NCBI RefSeq assembly: GCF_005876955.1
Contig: NZ_SSCL01000001.1
Coordinates: forward strand, 1-64,000
Length of the DNA stretch: 64,000 nucleotides
Direction of reading: 5' to 3'
Source of the DNA: Sinomonas gamaensis
GTDB taxonomy: Bacteria; Actinomycetota; Actinomycetes; Actinomycetales; Micrococcaceae
Shown here: positions 32,589 through 42,383 of the stretch, in pieces
Layout of the letters: every line of letters starts with the position of its first letter
How positions within the stretch are numbered: position 1 is the stretch's first letter
Position numbers and translations under genes: made by a program
Notes under the pieces: model-generated
Told to the model about the DNA's origin: nothing
Seen by the model: only the letters and a program-made list of their open reading frames with translations
Database searches by the model: none

Positions 32589-33051
32589 GCCTTGCTGGCC
32601 GAGGAGATCAGGGGATGGAAGGCGCGAGGACGGCGCGGTCCTCGTGCTCGTCCTCGGATACACGGTTCTCTGTCTCCTCATTGCCTCGGTGGTCATCGGC
32701 GTATCTGCTGTGTACATGGAGCACAAGAAACTCTTGAGTCTGGCCGACGGGGCAGCCCAAGCAGCTGCCGACGCCTTCACGCTGGGCGATGCGACTCAGG
32801 GACCTTCCCCGCCAACTGCGAGTCTGACGACCGAGAAGATCACGGCCTCGGTCCGGGCCTACCTCGATCGCGTCAATGCCGCCGGCCGCTTCGATGGCTT
32901 CACGGTTTCCGGAGAGACTGGTTCCGAGGACGGCCGGAGTGCCAGGGTGACCCTCGTGGCCGTGGCACATCCGCCCCTTGTCGGCATCGTCGTCCCTGAG
33001 GGGATCGGCATAGAGGCCACGTCCATTGCACGGGCGCGGCTCACGCGGTGA
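32545..33051 (+). CDS. TadG-like pilus assembly protein, start uncertain or frameshifted
   Basis: 168 residues from a GTG at 32545. The functional part begins at EDGAVLVLVLGYTVLCLLIA, the hydrophobic Putative-Flp/TadG N-terminal domain, followed by KKLLSLADGAAQAAADAFTL. The first 28 residues are unlike a protein. A far better start, ATG 32585 with GGGAGG upstream, lies in another frame (MSLAGRGDQGMEG). Adding one base near 32610-32625 would join that start to the conserved part. The gene may thus carry a one-base deletion or consensus error; otherwise translation would begin at the overlapping GTG. Confidence 0.7.
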   Translation: MRFPVLRSLQGGFDEPCWPRRSGDGRREDGAVLVLVLGYTVLCLLIASVVIGVSAVYMEHKKLLSLADGAAQAAADAFTLGDATQGPSPPTASLTTEKITASVRAYLDRVNAAGRFDGFTVSGETGSEDGRSARVTLVAVAHPPLVGIVVPEGIGIEATSIARARLTR

Positions 33052-33075
33052 CCCATGGCGTAACCTTGGATAGTT

Positions 33076-34194
33076 ATGGCTGAGATCGATTTTCCCGCAG
33101 AAATCCGCGCCCTCCGGGCCACGCACTCGTCTATCGAGCAGGTGACCGACGTCGACGCGCTGCGCGCGGAGATCGCCGAGCTCAGTGAGGCTGCGGGCGC
33201 CCCCGACTTGTGGGACGATCCCGCCAAGGCCCAACAGGTGACGTCGCGGCTCTCGCATCGCCAGTCCGAGCTCGAGCGCGTCGAGAGGCTCGGCAGCCGC
33301 ATCGACGACCTCGAAGTACTCGTCGAGCTGGCGCAGGAAGAGGGCGACGCGGATTCCCTCGGCGAGGCGGTCAAGGAGCTCGAATCAATCAGCAAGTCCC
33401 TCGAGGACCTCGAGGTCGTGACCCTGCTCAATGGCGAGTACGACGAGCGTGAGGCGGTCGTGACCATCCGCGCCGGCGCCGGCGGAGTCGACGCCGCAGA
33501 CTTCGCGGAGATGCTCATGCGCATGTACCTCCGGTGGGCCGAGCGGCACGGCTACTCCACGAAGGTCATGGACACCTCGTACGCTGAAGAGGCCGGGATC
33601 AAGTCTGCAACCTTCGAAGTGAATGCACCTTTCGCGTACGGAACGCTGTCCGTGGAAGCCGGAACCCACCGTCTGGTCCGCATCAGCCCGTTCGACAATC
33701 AGGGCCGCCGCCAGACGTCGTTCGCGGCGGTCGAGGTCATCCCCGTCATCGAGCAGACCGACTCCATCGAGATCCCGGACAACGAGATCCGCATCGACGT
33801 CTTCCGTTCCTCGGGCCCGGGCGGCCAGTCGGTGAACACGACCGACTCCGCGGTCCGGATCACCCACCTTCCGACCGGCATCGTCGTCTCGATGCAGAAC
33901 GAGAAGTCTCAGATCCAGAACCGCGCTGCCGCCATGCGCGTCCTCCAGTCGCGTCTCCTCCTGCTCAAGAAGGAGCAGGAGGACGCAGAGAAGAAGGCCC
34001 TCGCGGGTGACGTCAAAGCGTCGTGGGGCGATCAGATGCGCTCGTATGTCCTGAACCCTTACCAGATGGTCAAGGACCTTCGCACGGAGCACGAGGTCGG
34101 CAATCCTGCGGCGGTGCTCGACGGCGACATCGATGACTTCATCGACGCCGGGATCCGCTGGCGCGCAGGACAGCGGCAGGGCGCCGAAAGCTAG
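33076..34194 (+). CDS. prfB: Peptide chain release factor 2
   Basis: 372 residues, normal RF2 length. The peptidyl-tRNA hydrolysis motif is in [18 protein letters not shown], and the stop-codon recognition tripeptide SPF is in [15 protein letters not shown]. It releases finished peptides at UGA and UAA. The frame is continuous: the in-frame UGA frameshift found in many bacterial prfB genes is absent, as usual in actinobacteria. It lies upstream of ftsE, the common actinobacterial order prfB-ftsE-ftsX-smpB. Confidence 0.97.
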   Translation: MAEIDFPAEIRALRATHSSIEQVTDVDALRAEIAELSEAAGAPDLWDDPAKAQQVTSRLSHRQSELERVERLGSRIDDLEVLVELAQEEGDADSLGEAVKELESISKSLEDLEVVTLLNGEYDEREAVVTIRAGAGGVDAADFAEMLMRMYLRWAERHGYSTKVMDTSYAEEAGIKSATFEVNAPFAYGTLSVEAGTHRLVRISPFDNQGRRQTSFAAVEVIPVIEQTDSIEIPDNEIRIDVFRSSGPGGQSVNTTDSAVRITHLPTGIVVSMQNEKSQIQNRAAAMRVLQSRLLLLKKEQEDAEKKALAGDVKASWGDQMRSYVLNPYQMVKDLRTEHEVGNPAAVLDGDIDDFIDAGIRWRAGQRQGAES

Positions 34195-34344
34195 CTGTCC
34201 TGGGCAGGACGGCGACACGCCGCCAAGGGCCCCCGCGGAATCCCACATCCGTGCTTATAGTCGATCAGCCGGCGCTTTCCGTCCCCGAGCCTCGCCCGTG
34301 CGCCGGGTGGTGGATGCGCTGCGTGCCGCCGGGCCGGAAGTGCC

Positions 34345-35121
34345 ATGATCCGCTTCGACAACGTCACGATGGTCTACGACAAGAAGGCCAGGCCCGCGCT
34401 GGACAGTGTCTCGATCGAGATTCAGCGCGGCGAATTCGCGTTCCTCGTCGGGCCCTCGGGCTCGGGTAAATCCACATTCCTGCGCCTCGTGCTGCGAGAG
34501 GATCGGGCGACCTCGGGGAGCGTCTTCGTGGCTGGCCAGAACGTCGCAAAGCTCTCGAGCTGGCGCGTGCCGAGGCTACGCCGGGGGATCGGCGTCGTCT
34601 TCCAGGACTTCCGCCTGCTCCCACAGAAGACAGTCTTCGCCAACGTCGCCTTCGCGATGCAGGTCATCGGAAAGAACCGGAGCGTCATCCGGGAGACCGT
34701 GCCGGAGGTCCTCAAGACGGTGGGTCTGGAAGGGATGGGGCACCGCATGCCTCACGAGCTCTCGGGTGGCGAGCAGCAGCGCGTGGCGATCGCCCGCGCC
34801 GTCGTGAATCGCCCAGGGATCCTGCTCGCAGACGAGCCCACGGGAAACCTCGACCCGACGACGTCGCAAGGGATCATGCAGGTTCTCGACAAGATCAACC
34901 AAAACGGAACCACGGTGGTCATGGCCACCCACGATGATGACATCGTGAACTCGATGCGCAAGCGGGTGATCGAGCTTGGCTCGGGCAAGATCGTCCGGGA
35001 CGAGGCGAAGGCCCTCTACACATCGATGATGCCCGCCGTCCGTCCGTCGCACCTCGGCCAACCGGCGCCCTCGCGCGAGGCGGTTGGGTCCCCCGCAGGG
35101 GCCAGCGAGGAGGAGATCTGA
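34345..35121 (+). CDS. ftsE: Cell-division ATP-binding protein FtsE
   Basis: 258 residues, an ABC ATPase: Walker [11 protein letters not shown]-loop [10 protein letters not shown], signature [14 protein letters not shown], Walker [13 protein letters not shown], and the switch His in MATHDDDIV. The C-terminal 30 residues are a Pro/Ala/Ser-rich extension. FtsE pairs with FtsX at the septum and drives a periplasmic cell-wall hydrolase. Its stop overlaps the ftsX start (TGATG). Confidence 0.97.
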   Translation: MIRFDNVTMVYDKKARPALDSVSIEIQRGEFAFLVGPSGSGKSTFLRLVLREDRATSGSVFVAGQNVAKLSSWRVPRLRRGIGVVFQDFRLLPQKTVFANVAFAMQVIGKNRSVIRETVPEVLKTVGLEGMGHRMPHELSGGEQQRVAIARAVVNRPGILLADEPTGNLDPTTSQGIMQVLDKINQNGTTVVMATHDDDIVNSMRKRVIELGSGKIVRDEAKALYTSMMPAVRPSHLGQPAPSREAVGSPAGASEEEI

Positions 35122-36035
35122 TGCGCGCCGCGTTCGTTCTCGGCGAGATCGCAGGCGGGCTCCGCCGCAACCTCGCGATGGTCGTTTCCGTCATTCTGGT
35201 CACCTTCGTCTCGCTGACCTTCGTCGGGGCTGCTGGCATGCTGCAGCTTCAGATCAATCAGATGAAGGGCTACTGGTACGACCGCGTCCAGGTTGCGATC
35301 TTCCTCTGCGGGCAGGGGTCGACGGCGGCAGGCTGCGCGAGCGGCCCGGTCACCCCGGACCAGCAGAAGGCGATCCAGGCCCTCCTCGATTCGCCCGCCG
35401 TGGCGCAGTACGTCAACGATTACCACTACGAGTCCCAGAACGAGGCGTATCAGCACTTCAAGGAGCAGTTCGCGAATTCGCCGATCGTGGATTCCGTGAC
35501 ACCCGACCAGCTTCCGGCGTCCTTCCGCATCAATCTCAAGGACCCCGAGAAGTACCAGATCATCAGTGAGACCTTCTCGTCTCGTCCCGGCGTGGAGACC
35601 GTGATCGATCAACGCCAGCTCCTCGAGCGCTTGTTCTCGGTGATGAACGGCGCATCGCTGGTGGCGATCGTGATCGCCGGCGTCATGATCGTCTGCGCGA
35701 TCCTGCTGATCGGTACCACCATCAGACTCTCGGCGTTCAGCAGGCGGAGGGAGACGGGCATCATGCGGCTTGTCGGTGCATCGAAGCTGGTCATCCAGCT
35801 GCCCTTCGTTCTCGAGGGCGTGATCGCTGCTGTCATCGGAGCGGTGCTTGCCTCGGCGACTCTCTGGGCGGTCGCCAAGTTCTTCCTCGGCGACGTCTTG
35901 GCCAAGCAGTACCCGGACACGGCGTTCATCTCGCCCGCACAGGCCCTGATGCTCTCGCCCCTGCTCATCGGTCTGGGGGTCGTGCTCGCGGGCTCCGCGT
36001 CCATGTTGACTCTCCGTCGCTACCTGAAGGTCTGA
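35121..36035 (+). CDS. ftsX: Cell-division permease FtsX
   Basis: 304 residues with four membrane segments: one near residues 20-45 (LAMVVSVILVTFVSLTFVGA) and three in the C-terminal half. A ~110-residue extracellular loop carries a Cys pair (LCGQGSTAAGC) and an aromatic-rich region. In Mycobacterium this loop binds the RipC peptidase; the M23 gene starting 1 base after ftsX fits that partnership. Confidence 0.96.
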   Translation: MRAAFVLGEIAGGLRRNLAMVVSVILVTFVSLTFVGAAGMLQLQINQMKGYWYDRVQVAIFLCGQGSTAAGCASGPVTPDQQKAIQALLDSPAVAQYVNDYHYESQNEAYQHFKEQFANSPIVDSVTPDQLPASFRINLKDPEKYQIISETFSSRPGVETVIDQRQLLERLFSVMNGASLVAIVIAGVMIVCAILLIGTTIRLSAFSRRRETGIMRLVGASKLVIQLPFVLEGVIAAVIGAVLASATLWAVAKFFLGDVLAKQYPDTAFISPAQALMLSPLLIGLGVVLAGSASMLTLRRYLKV

Positions 36036-36036
36036 C

Positions 36037-37470
36037 ATGGCTCCTCTTGAATCGGCACCCCATCGACGTCCCGCTGCGAAGCGAGCGGCGACGTTGCGCG
36101 TCCCGGCGGCGGCCGCCGTCGTCGTCCTTGCTCTCGGTGTTGCCGCCTCGGGTCCCGCACGCGCGGACGACCTCGACGACCAGAAGGCGCAACTCCAGCA
36201 GCAGGCGCAGCAAGTCCAGTCCTCGCTCGAGTTCCTGGATGGCCGCATCTCGCAGTCGGCCGCTGATCTTGCCAACTATCGCGCACAGCTTCCCGGCGCG
36301 CAGCAGGCGCTTGTCGACGCGCAGGGCCGCGTGGCGTCGGCGACCAAGGAGGTCGAGGCCCTCGCCGTCCGCGTGGATGCGGCACAGCAGAACAAGGCCA
36401 AGATCACCCAGCAGATCGCCGACGACCAAGGCAAGACCCAGGATACGAAGAAGCTCATCGGCCAGATCGCCACACAGGCCTACAAGTCCGGTGGGGTGCC
36501 GTCCAACCTCAGCCTGATCTTCGGCGACGCGGGCGGGGGCAGCCTCACGGGCAGCATCGATCTGGCCGATCAGGCGCTGCGGAGCCAGAACGCGGCGCTT
36601 GAGCGCCTGTCGCAGCAGACCGCGGCCAACGTGAACTCGGAAGCGCGGCTCGAGGCCGTCGAAGCGGAGATCCGCGACCTCAAGGCCCAGGCTGATCAGG
36701 CCTTGGCGCGCGAACAGGCCGCACGGGACGATGCGGCCGCCAAGAAGGCGACGGTAGACAAGCTCGTGGCGGACACCGACCGTCTGAACCAGGAGCTTGA
36801 GGCGCAGCGCCCGGCCATCCAGCAGCAGATCGCGAACGTGAAGGCCCAGCAGGATCAGGTTGCGGCCCAGATTGCCGACCGCGACCGACGGCTTCGCGAG
36901 GCCTGGGAAGCGGAGCAGCGCCGCCAGGCTGAGCAGCGGGCAGCGGAAGCCCGCGCGGCGGCCCTGAGGGCAGGGCAGAATCAGGCATCCGCCGACGCGG
37001 CCGCGCAGAACGTGCGCGATCAAGCCGTCCAAGTCGGATCCCCGTCGGCCTTCGGGCTGAAGTACCCGTTTGCCGGTCCTCCACCCATCACTTCCGGCTT
37101 CGGCTGGAGGGCGACGCCGCCGGGCACCATCGACTTCTACGGCACCGGCGGCTACATGCACACGGGCATCGACTTCGGAGTCGGCTGCGGTACGCCGGTG
37201 TATGCGGCGGCGGCGGGAACCGTCACGGTTGGCGGCTGGACGACGGGCGGTGGGGGCTGGACCGTGATGATCTCGCACGGGGTCATCCAGGGCAATTCCA
37301 TGACCACGGTGTACTACCACAACTCCAGCGTCGCGGTGTCGCCCGGTCAGCGGGTGAGCCAGGGACAGCTCATCGCCTATTCCGGCAACACCGGCAATTC
37401 GACCGGCTGCCACGCCCACTTCGAAACTTGGCTCAACGGCTCTGCGGTGGACCCCCTCAGCGTCCTGTAG
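36037..37470 (+). CDS. Secreted M23 peptidase with coiled coil (RipC/EnvC-like functional partner of FtsEX)
   Basis: 477 residues. A signal peptide (AAAAVVVLALGVAASGPARA) ends near residue 44, two long coiled-coil stretches cover roughly residues 45-320 (rich in Gln and Ala), and a LytM/M23 zinc peptidase domain occupies the last 130. Metal and catalytic residues are in HTGIDFGVGCGTPVYA and HAHFETW. It would cut peptidoglycan cross-bridges at the septum. The architecture equals EnvC: coiled coil for FtsX control plus a LytM domain. A complete HxH and upstream His/Asp suggest an active enzyme. Confidence 0.9.
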   Translation: MAPLESAPHRRPAAKRAATLRVPAAAAVVVLALGVAASGPARADDLDDQKAQLQQQAQQVQSSLEFLDGRISQSAADLANYRAQLPGAQQALVDAQGRVASATKEVEALAVRVDAAQQNKAKITQQIADDQGKTQDTKKLIGQIATQAYKSGGVPSNLSLIFGDAGGGSLTGSIDLADQALRSQNAALERLSQQTAANVNSEARLEAVEAEIRDLKAQADQALAREQAARDDAAAKKATVDKLVADTDRLNQELEAQRPAIQQQIANVKAQQDQVAAQIADRDRRLREAWEAEQRRQAEQRAAEARAAALRAGQNQASADAAAQNVRDQAVQVGSPSAFGLKYPFAGPPPITSGFGWRATPPGTIDFYGTGGYMHTGIDFGVGCGTPVYAAAAGTVTVGGWTTGGGGWTVMISHGVIQGNSMTTVYYHNSSVAVSPGQRVSQGQLIAYSGNTGNSTGCHAHFETWLNGSAVDPLSVL

Positions 37471-37558
37471 CGTCGTCTGGGGTAGAATTCTGGGGTCGTC
37501 GGAGCGATCGACGGCAGATACCCGGTGATCCAGCGAAACGAGTGAGGAGGGGACAGGC

Positions 37559-38029
37559 GTGCCCAAAGAGAGCGGCCGGAAGGCTGTTGCGACGAACCGC
37601 AGGGCTCGGCACGACTATCACATCCTCGACACGTGGGAGGCTGGCCTCGTCCTCATGGGAACCGAGGTGAAGTCGTTGCGCGAGGGCCATATCTCGCTCG
37701 CGGACGGCTTCTGCACGTTCTCCAACGGCGAGCTGTGGCTCGAGGCGGTCAACATCCCCGAGTACAGCCAGGGCAGCTGGACGAACCATTCCGCGCGCCG
37801 GCGTCGGAAGCTCCTGCTGCACCGCGAGGAGCTCGCGAAGATCGAGCAGAAGACGCGGGAGCAGGGCCTCACGGTCGTTCCGCTTCAGGTGTACTTCAAC
37901 GAGGGGCGCGCCAAGGTGGAGATTGCCTTGGCCCGAGGCAAGCGGGAATACGACAAGCGTCAGGCTCTGCGGGAGAAGCAGGACACCCGTGAGGCCCTGA
38001 GAGCGATGCGGGCGCGCAACCGACGCTGA
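37559..38029 (+). CDS. smpB: SsrA-binding protein SmpB
   Basis: 156 residues from a GTG preceded by GAGGAGGGGA. Conserved blocks include [38 protein letters not shown], and a basic C-terminal tail ([20 protein letters not shown]) that enters the ribosomal mRNA channel. It delivers tmRNA to stalled ribosomes; its RNA partner ssrA lies 1.4 kb downstream. Confidence 0.97.
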   Translation: MPKESGRKAVATNRRARHDYHILDTWEAGLVLMGTEVKSLREGHISLADGFCTFSNGELWLEAVNIPEYSQGSWTNHSARRRRKLLLHREELAKIEQKTREQGLTVVPLQVYFNEGRAKVEIALARGKREYDKRQALREKQDTREALRAMRARNRR

Positions 38030-38045
38030 GCACCGGGAGGGGACC

Positions 38046-39338
38046 GTGGCAGCGACATCGCGAAGGGCGAAGACGGTCCTGATAGTGGGGATTGTCCTCG
38101 TCGTGGTCGGCGTGATCGCCGTCGTCGTCCCCCGGATGGTGTCGGCGCTCGCCGCGCAGGCTCGTCCGGTGACGTCGCCGTCCTCCACAGCAGCCGAAGC
38201 TCCCACGCCAACTCCCTCAGCGACTCCCAGCACGTCAGCCACCCCGACTCCATCTGCCCCGACGGCCTCGCCGCTTCCGCCGCCCCCACCGAGCCGAGCC
38301 CAGCAGGCCCTCGCGGGGCTGAGCCTCGAGCAGCGGGTGGGCCAGGTGATGATGGTCAGCTCGCCGGTCGCGGGAGCCGATCCCGCAGCGCTCGCAGACC
38401 TGCGGTCCAACCGCATCGGCAACGTCTTCCTGAAAGGAAGGACGACGGCGGGAGCGGGCGCGGTGGGCGACGTGGTCGGGGCGCTCCGCGCCGAGGCGAC
38501 GCAGCCGGGGCCGACGACGGTCGCGCCCTTTGTGGCGACCGATCAGGAGGGAGGCCAGGTGCAGATCCTTCGGGGTCCCGGCTTCTCGCCCATCCCCTCC
38601 GCGCTCGCGCAGGGCGGCATGGACCCGGACGCGCTCAGGTCAGCTGCGACGGAATGGGGCCGGGAACTGGCGGCGGTAGGCGTCAACGTGAATTTCGCGC
38701 CCGTCATGGACACTGTGCCTTCCGCGGCTTTCGCGCCGCAGAACATCCCCATCGGGAAGTACGAGCGCGAGTACGGTTTCGATCCGGGGACCGTGTCCTC
38801 GCACGGCGGCGCGTTCGCGCGAGGCATGGCCCAGGCCGGCGTCGCTGCGGTTCCGAAGCACTTTCCAGGGCTGGGGCGCGTGACGGCCAACACCGACACC
38901 GCCACCAACGTCACGGACGCACAGACCTCCCGCACGGACCCATACCTCGCACCGTTTGCTGATGCCATCCGAAGCGGGGTGGGCTGGGTCATGCTCTCGA
39001 ATGCCCTCTATCCGGCAATCGACGCCGAACACTACGCGGTCTTCTCGCCGGCAGTGATCGACCTCCTGCGCAAGGACCTCGGGTTCGGCGGCATCGTCGT
39101 GTCCGATGACATCTGCGATGCTGCGCAGGTCGGGGGCTTCCGCCCAGAATCGCGCGGGGTGAACTTCCTCGCTGCCGGCGGAACCATGGTCCTGTGCACC
39201 GACGAGGCCCTTGCACCTCGGCTCTGGCAGGGAATCCTGGACCAGGCTCGGTCGGACCCGGGGTTCGCGAGGGTGGTGGACTACGCGGCTCTCGCCGTCC
39301 TCGAGGCGAAGGACCGCGCTGGACTCCTCTCTCACTGA
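38046..39338 (+). CDS. Exported glycoside hydrolase family 3 protein (beta-N-acetylhexosaminidase type)
   Basis: 430 residues. An N-terminal membrane anchor (VLIVGIVLVVVGVIAVVVPR) is followed by a Pro/Thr/Ser-rich linker (about residues 40-85) and a GH3 TIM-barrel domain. NagZ-type motifs are VATDQEGGQVQIL, KHFPGLGRVTANTD (the flexible loop with general acid/base His-Asp is expected here), and the nucleophile Asp in GGIVVSDDI. It probably removes N-acetylglucosamine from muropeptides at the cell surface during wall recycling. Confidence 0.88.
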   Translation: MAATSRRAKTVLIVGIVLVVVGVIAVVVPRMVSALAAQARPVTSPSSTAAEAPTPTPSATPSTSATPTPSAPTASPLPPPPPSRAQQALAGLSLEQRVGQVMMVSSPVAGADPAALADLRSNRIGNVFLKGRTTAGAGAVGDVVGALRAEATQPGPTTVAPFVATDQEGGQVQILRGPGFSPIPSALAQGGMDPDALRSAATEWGRELAAVGVNVNFAPVMDTVPSAAFAPQNIPIGKYEREYGFDPGTVSSHGGAFARGMAQAGVAAVPKHFPGLGRVTANTDTATNVTDAQTSRTDPYLAPFADAIRSGVGWVMLSNALYPAIDAEHYAVFSPAVIDLLRKDLGFGGIVVSDDICDAAQVGGFRPESRGVNFLAAGGTMVLCTDEALAPRLWQGILDQARSDPGFARVVDYAALAVLEAKDRAGLLSH

Positions 39339-39471
39339 GAGCTGACCCGCAGTCCCAGAGCGGGAATACGAGGCGGGGGAGACGCGCTATACTGAATGTT
39401 CCGGTGGCCGCGAGGTACGCCGGGGTTCGAAAGGCGGCGTGGGTGGCCACGCTGGTTTGACAACCGAATAA

Positions 39472-39840
39472 GGGGATGATCGGTTTCGACGGTGTTGGTC
39501 GAGACAGGTGAAGCGGGCCGAGGATGCAGAGTCATCTCGTCAACGCTCTCTGCAAAACAATAAGTGCCAACTCTAAGCGCACTGACTTCGCTCTCGCTGC
39601 CTAAGTAGCGAACGAGTCCGTCAGCCCGGGAATGCTATCGTCCCGGATCCTGGCGTCGATTAGATAGCCACTGCTGGCAGTCCTCGTCATCGGGGCTGCT
39701 GGGACATTTAGATGACTGGGCCCGGGTCAGCCACTTGTATGCATGATGGCTGGGGCCGAGAAATCCCGACGCATACTGCGCCCGGAGAAGCCCTGACAAA
39801 ACCGCATCGGACGCGGGTTCAATTCCCGCCATCTCCACCC
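39472..39840 (+). ncRNA. ssrA: Transfer-messenger RNA
   Basis: The 5' end GGGGATGATCGGTTTCGACG and the 3' end GGGTTCAATTCCCGCCATCT with CC are the classic tmRNA termini; GGGGATG pairs with CATCTCC to close the acceptor stem. The reading frame for the proteolysis tag begins at GCC 39566 and ends at TAA 39602-39604, encoding ANSKRTDFALAA. CCA is not cleanly encoded (ACCC follows), so it is probably added later. A -10-like TATACT at about 39388 lies upstream. Confidence 0.97.
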
Positions 39841-39845
39841 AAAAA

Positions 39846-39880
39846 AGCACCCTCGGTCCTCGGACCGGGGGTGCTTTTTT
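39846..39880. terminator. Intrinsic terminator after ssrA
   Basis: AGCACCC(T)CGGTCC / GGACCG(GG)GGTGCT followed by TTTTTT; preceded by AAAAAA, so it can act in both directions for ssrA and the convergent small gene at 39896-40114. Confidence 0.9.
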
Positions 39881-39895
39881 GCTGTATCGAAGGTG

Positions 39896-40114
39896 TCAGG
39901 CGAGCTGTTCCCCGCTGACGTCCCTGAAGTTGAACCACCGGAACCGTGGGGCCCGACCCTCATGGTGGGCTTCGTTGTGCTCCTCGGCGCAGCGCCGGGC
40001 CTGCTCCTTGTCGCTGAACACGCGACCGTCCCGATGGACGTCGCACAGGCTCAGATACGCGCGGCCCTCCGCGTTGTACACGGGGGTCACGAAGGCCCCT
40101 CCGGACGACTTCAC
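39896..40114 (-). CDS. Small protein of unknown function
   Basis: 72 residues from a GTG with AGGAGG 8 bases upstream, reading toward the ssrA terminator. The composition is protein-like (VTPVYNAEGRAYLSLCDVHR, FSDKEQARRCAEEHNEAHHE) and His/Arg-rich with two cysteines. I do not recognise the family. The strong ribosome site favours this strand over the overlapping plus-strand frame. Confidence 0.65.
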   Translation of the reverse strand: MKSSGGAFVTPVYNAEGRAYLSLCDVHRDGRVFSDKEQARRCAEEHNEAHHEGRAPRFRWFNFRDVSGEQLA

Positions 40115-40247
40115 TGCCCGCCTCCTCGTTCGGCAAGGAATACCCTGCCCCGCTGAGGACTACCCGGGCGATGCCATCTTGAATCGTCGGCCCCAATCCG
40201 GCGCCCGCGAGGTCCCTCCCCAGGGCAGCGCCCCTTATGCTCGTCGC

Positions 40248-41651
40248 GTGAGTTCGGCGCGGCGAGATCCCCTTGCTGAGGGACAGCGCCGCGTCCTGTT
40301 CGTTGCAGTGTCCTCAAGCTGCCTGGCGATCATCGATTCGACGGCCGTGAGCCTTGCCCTTCCTGCCATGGCCCGTGAGCTCGGTGGAGGGCTCTCGTTC
40401 CAGCAGTGGGTCATCGACGGCTATCTGCTGACTCTCGGGTCGCTGATCCTCGCGGCGGGCAGCCTTGCCGACAGATATGGCCGGGCCCGGACGCTTGAGG
40501 CCGGGGTCCTCGCGTTCACGGCCATGTCCGTCCTGTGTGGCGCGGCGTGGTCGGGATGGGTCCTCATCGTCGCGCGCCTGCTGCAAGGGGTTGCGGCCGC
40601 CGTCGTGACGCCGAGCGCCCTCGCCCTCATCATGGAGTCGGCGTCCGGAGCCGTTCGGGCACGGATGATCGGTCAATGGACGGCGTGGACGGCCGCGGCC
40701 TCGGTTGCCGCTCCGTTCCTCGGCGGCGCCGCCGTCGACTTGGGGACTTGGCGCCTGGTCTTCCTCGTCAACCTGGTGCCTGCCGCGCTCATGTGGCGCC
40801 CGCTGGTGCGGCTTCGCCGAGCAGCCCCGCCTCCGGAAGGCCGCTCGGGCCCCCTCGACACCGCTGGTGCAGTGCTGGGGGTGGCGGGTCTGGGGGGCCT
40901 CGTCTTTGGCCTCATCGAGCAGGGGGCCAGGGGATGGGGGAGCCCTCTCGTTCTGGTGTGCCTCGTCATCGGGGTCGTGGCGACGGCGGCCTTCCTCATC
41001 CGCGAGCGGGCCATACCCCACGCCATGCTGCCGCTGACGCTCTTCCGCGAGCGAAATTTCGTGGCAGGGAACCTCGCGACGGCGTGGGCTTACGGCGGCA
41101 TGGGCCTGTCCTTCTTCCTCCTGGGGCTGTACCTCCAGCAGAGGATGGGGCTCACCGCGTTCCAAGCCGGACTCGGCTTGCTGCCCGCGACCGTGTGCCT
41201 CCTCGCGCTCTCGCCGTCGGCGGCGCGGATCGGGTCGAGGATCGGTCCGCGGGTGCCCATGGCGCTCGGACCGGCAGTCGGGGCGGCAGCGTGCGCGTGG
41301 CTGGCCTCGGAGACTCCGCCCCTCCAGTACTGGCGGGACGTGTTCGCGCCGGTGGTTCTCTTCGGGCTCGGGCTCGCAGTCATGGTCGCGCCCCTTACGT
41401 CGGCCGTCTTGGGGGCGGTCCCGGTGGCTCAATCGGGAATCGGGTCGGCGGTCAACAACGCCGTGGCCAGGATCGCTTCCCTCCTGTGTGTGGCGGCTGC
41501 AGGGAGCATCATGGGCGGAGTGCTCGACGACGTCGGCTTCCACCGCGGGCTGATCGCCTCGGCAGCGCTTCTGGCAGCGAGTGCCCTCACCTCCGGCGCG
41601 GCGATCCGGAATCCAGAGCGGGAGCCCTCAGGGCTGGACCCTGAACGCTAG
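40248..41651 (+). CDS. MFS drug-efflux-type transporter (DHA2, 14-TM)
   Basis: 467 residues with about 14 hydrophobic segments. DHA2 motifs: SCLAIIDSTAVSLALPAMAR in TM1, LILAAGSLADRYGRARTL in loop 2-3, and RLLQGVAAAVVTPSALALIM (motif C precursor region). This EmrB/QacA-type group exports drugs or metabolites with protons. The GTG at 40248 begins just before the first helix; the open frame upstream is not protein-like. No regulator gene lies beside it; the downstream mntR is convergent. Confidence 0.85.
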   Translation: MSSARRDPLAEGQRRVLFVAVSSSCLAIIDSTAVSLALPAMARELGGGLSFQQWVIDGYLLTLGSLILAAGSLADRYGRARTLEAGVLAFTAMSVLCGAAWSGWVLIVARLLQGVAAAVVTPSALALIMESASGAVRARMIGQWTAWTAAASVAAPFLGGAAVDLGTWRLVFLVNLVPAALMWRPLVRLRRAAPPPEGRSGPLDTAGAVLGVAGLGGLVFGLIEQGARGWGSPLVLVCLVIGVVATAAFLIRERAIPHAMLPLTLFRERNFVAGNLATAWAYGGMGLSFFLLGLYLQQRMGLTAFQAGLGLLPATVCLLALSPSAARIGSRIGPRVPMALGPAVGAAACAWLASETPPLQYWRDVFAPVVLFGLGLAVMVAPLTSAVLGAVPVAQSGIGSAVNNAVARIASLLCVAAAGSIMGGVLDDVGFHRGLIASAALLAASALTSGAAIRNPEREPSGLDPER

Positions 41652-41657
41652 GAGGCG

Positions 41658-42368
41658 TTAGGCGCGCTCGAGCGTGCAGCCCTCGTGCGAAGAATCGCTG
41701 TGCACCCACAATGACGACGCGATCGAATCCGGCACGTCGAATTCGTGTGCGCCGTTCCCGGCCCCGATCCTCACGACAAGCGGGCCCCCGAACGGCTTCC
41801 GGCGGACGACGTGCACGGCCGTGTCGAGGACGATGCGCTCCCGGGCGAGATAGCGGAGCATCTCGGGATCGTCGTCGCTGATGCGGGTGATGCGGCCTTC
41901 GTGGCCGGGGTCGAGGTCGCCCAGCGGCAGGGCCGACGGACGCTCCACGCGACCGGTTGGACTCGGGATCGGATCACCATGGGGATCGCGGTCGGGGTGG
42001 CCGAGCTTCTCCGCGAGCCGCTCCACGAATGTGTCGGAGACGGCGTGCTCGAGCTGCTCGGCTTCGTCGTGGACCTCGTCCCAGCTGTAGCCGAGCTCTT
42101 GAACGAGGAACGTTTCGAGGAGACGGTGCCGGCGGACCATCGTGAGCGCCAGGCGTTCGCCGTCCGCCGTCAGCCGCACCGCTCCGTAGGGCCGATGGTC
42201 CACGAGACCCTGATCCTTGAGCTTGCGCACCATCTCGGAGACTGATGAGTTCGCAACGCCGAGGCGCGCGGCGAGCTGGGAGGAGGTGATGGGCTTGTCC
42301 TGCCACTCCGTGAAGGAGTAGATGACCTTCACGTAGTCCTCGATGGAGGATGACGGCTGGCTCTTCAC
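41658..42368 (-). CDS. mntR: DtxR-family manganese regulator
   Basis: 236 residues, three-domain DtxR type. A winged HTH is at residues 10-70 (ITSSQLAARLGVANSSVSEM), the metal-binding dimerisation domain follows (RRHRLLETFLVQELGYSWDE, EAEQLEHAVSDTFVERL), and an SH3/FeoA-like domain is at the C-terminus. It is 15 bases downstream of mntH in the same direction, so it probably represses this operon when Mn(II) is plentiful. The box at 43686-43701 before mntH fits this role. An iron-sensing (IdeR) role is less likely given the neighbour. Confidence 0.85.
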   Translation of the reverse strand: MKSQPSSSIEDYVKVIYSFTEWQDKPITSSQLAARLGVANSSVSEMVRKLKDQGLVDHRPYGAVRLTADGERLALTMVRRHRLLETFLVQELGYSWDEVHDEAEQLEHAVSDTFVERLAEKLGHPDRDPHGDPIPSPTGRVERPSALPLGDLDPGHEGRITRISDDDPEMLRYLARERIVLDTAVHVVRRKPFGGPLVVRIGAGNGAHEFDVPDSIASSLWVHSDSSHEGCTLERA

Positions 42369-42383
42369 CGTTCCAGCCTACCG

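Noticed and set aside
33076-34194. Programmed +1 frameshift in prfB
   Set aside because: The frame is continuous from start to stop.
39893-40156. Plus-strand frame over the small gene after ssrA
   Set aside because: The minus strand has AGGAGG before its start and better composition.
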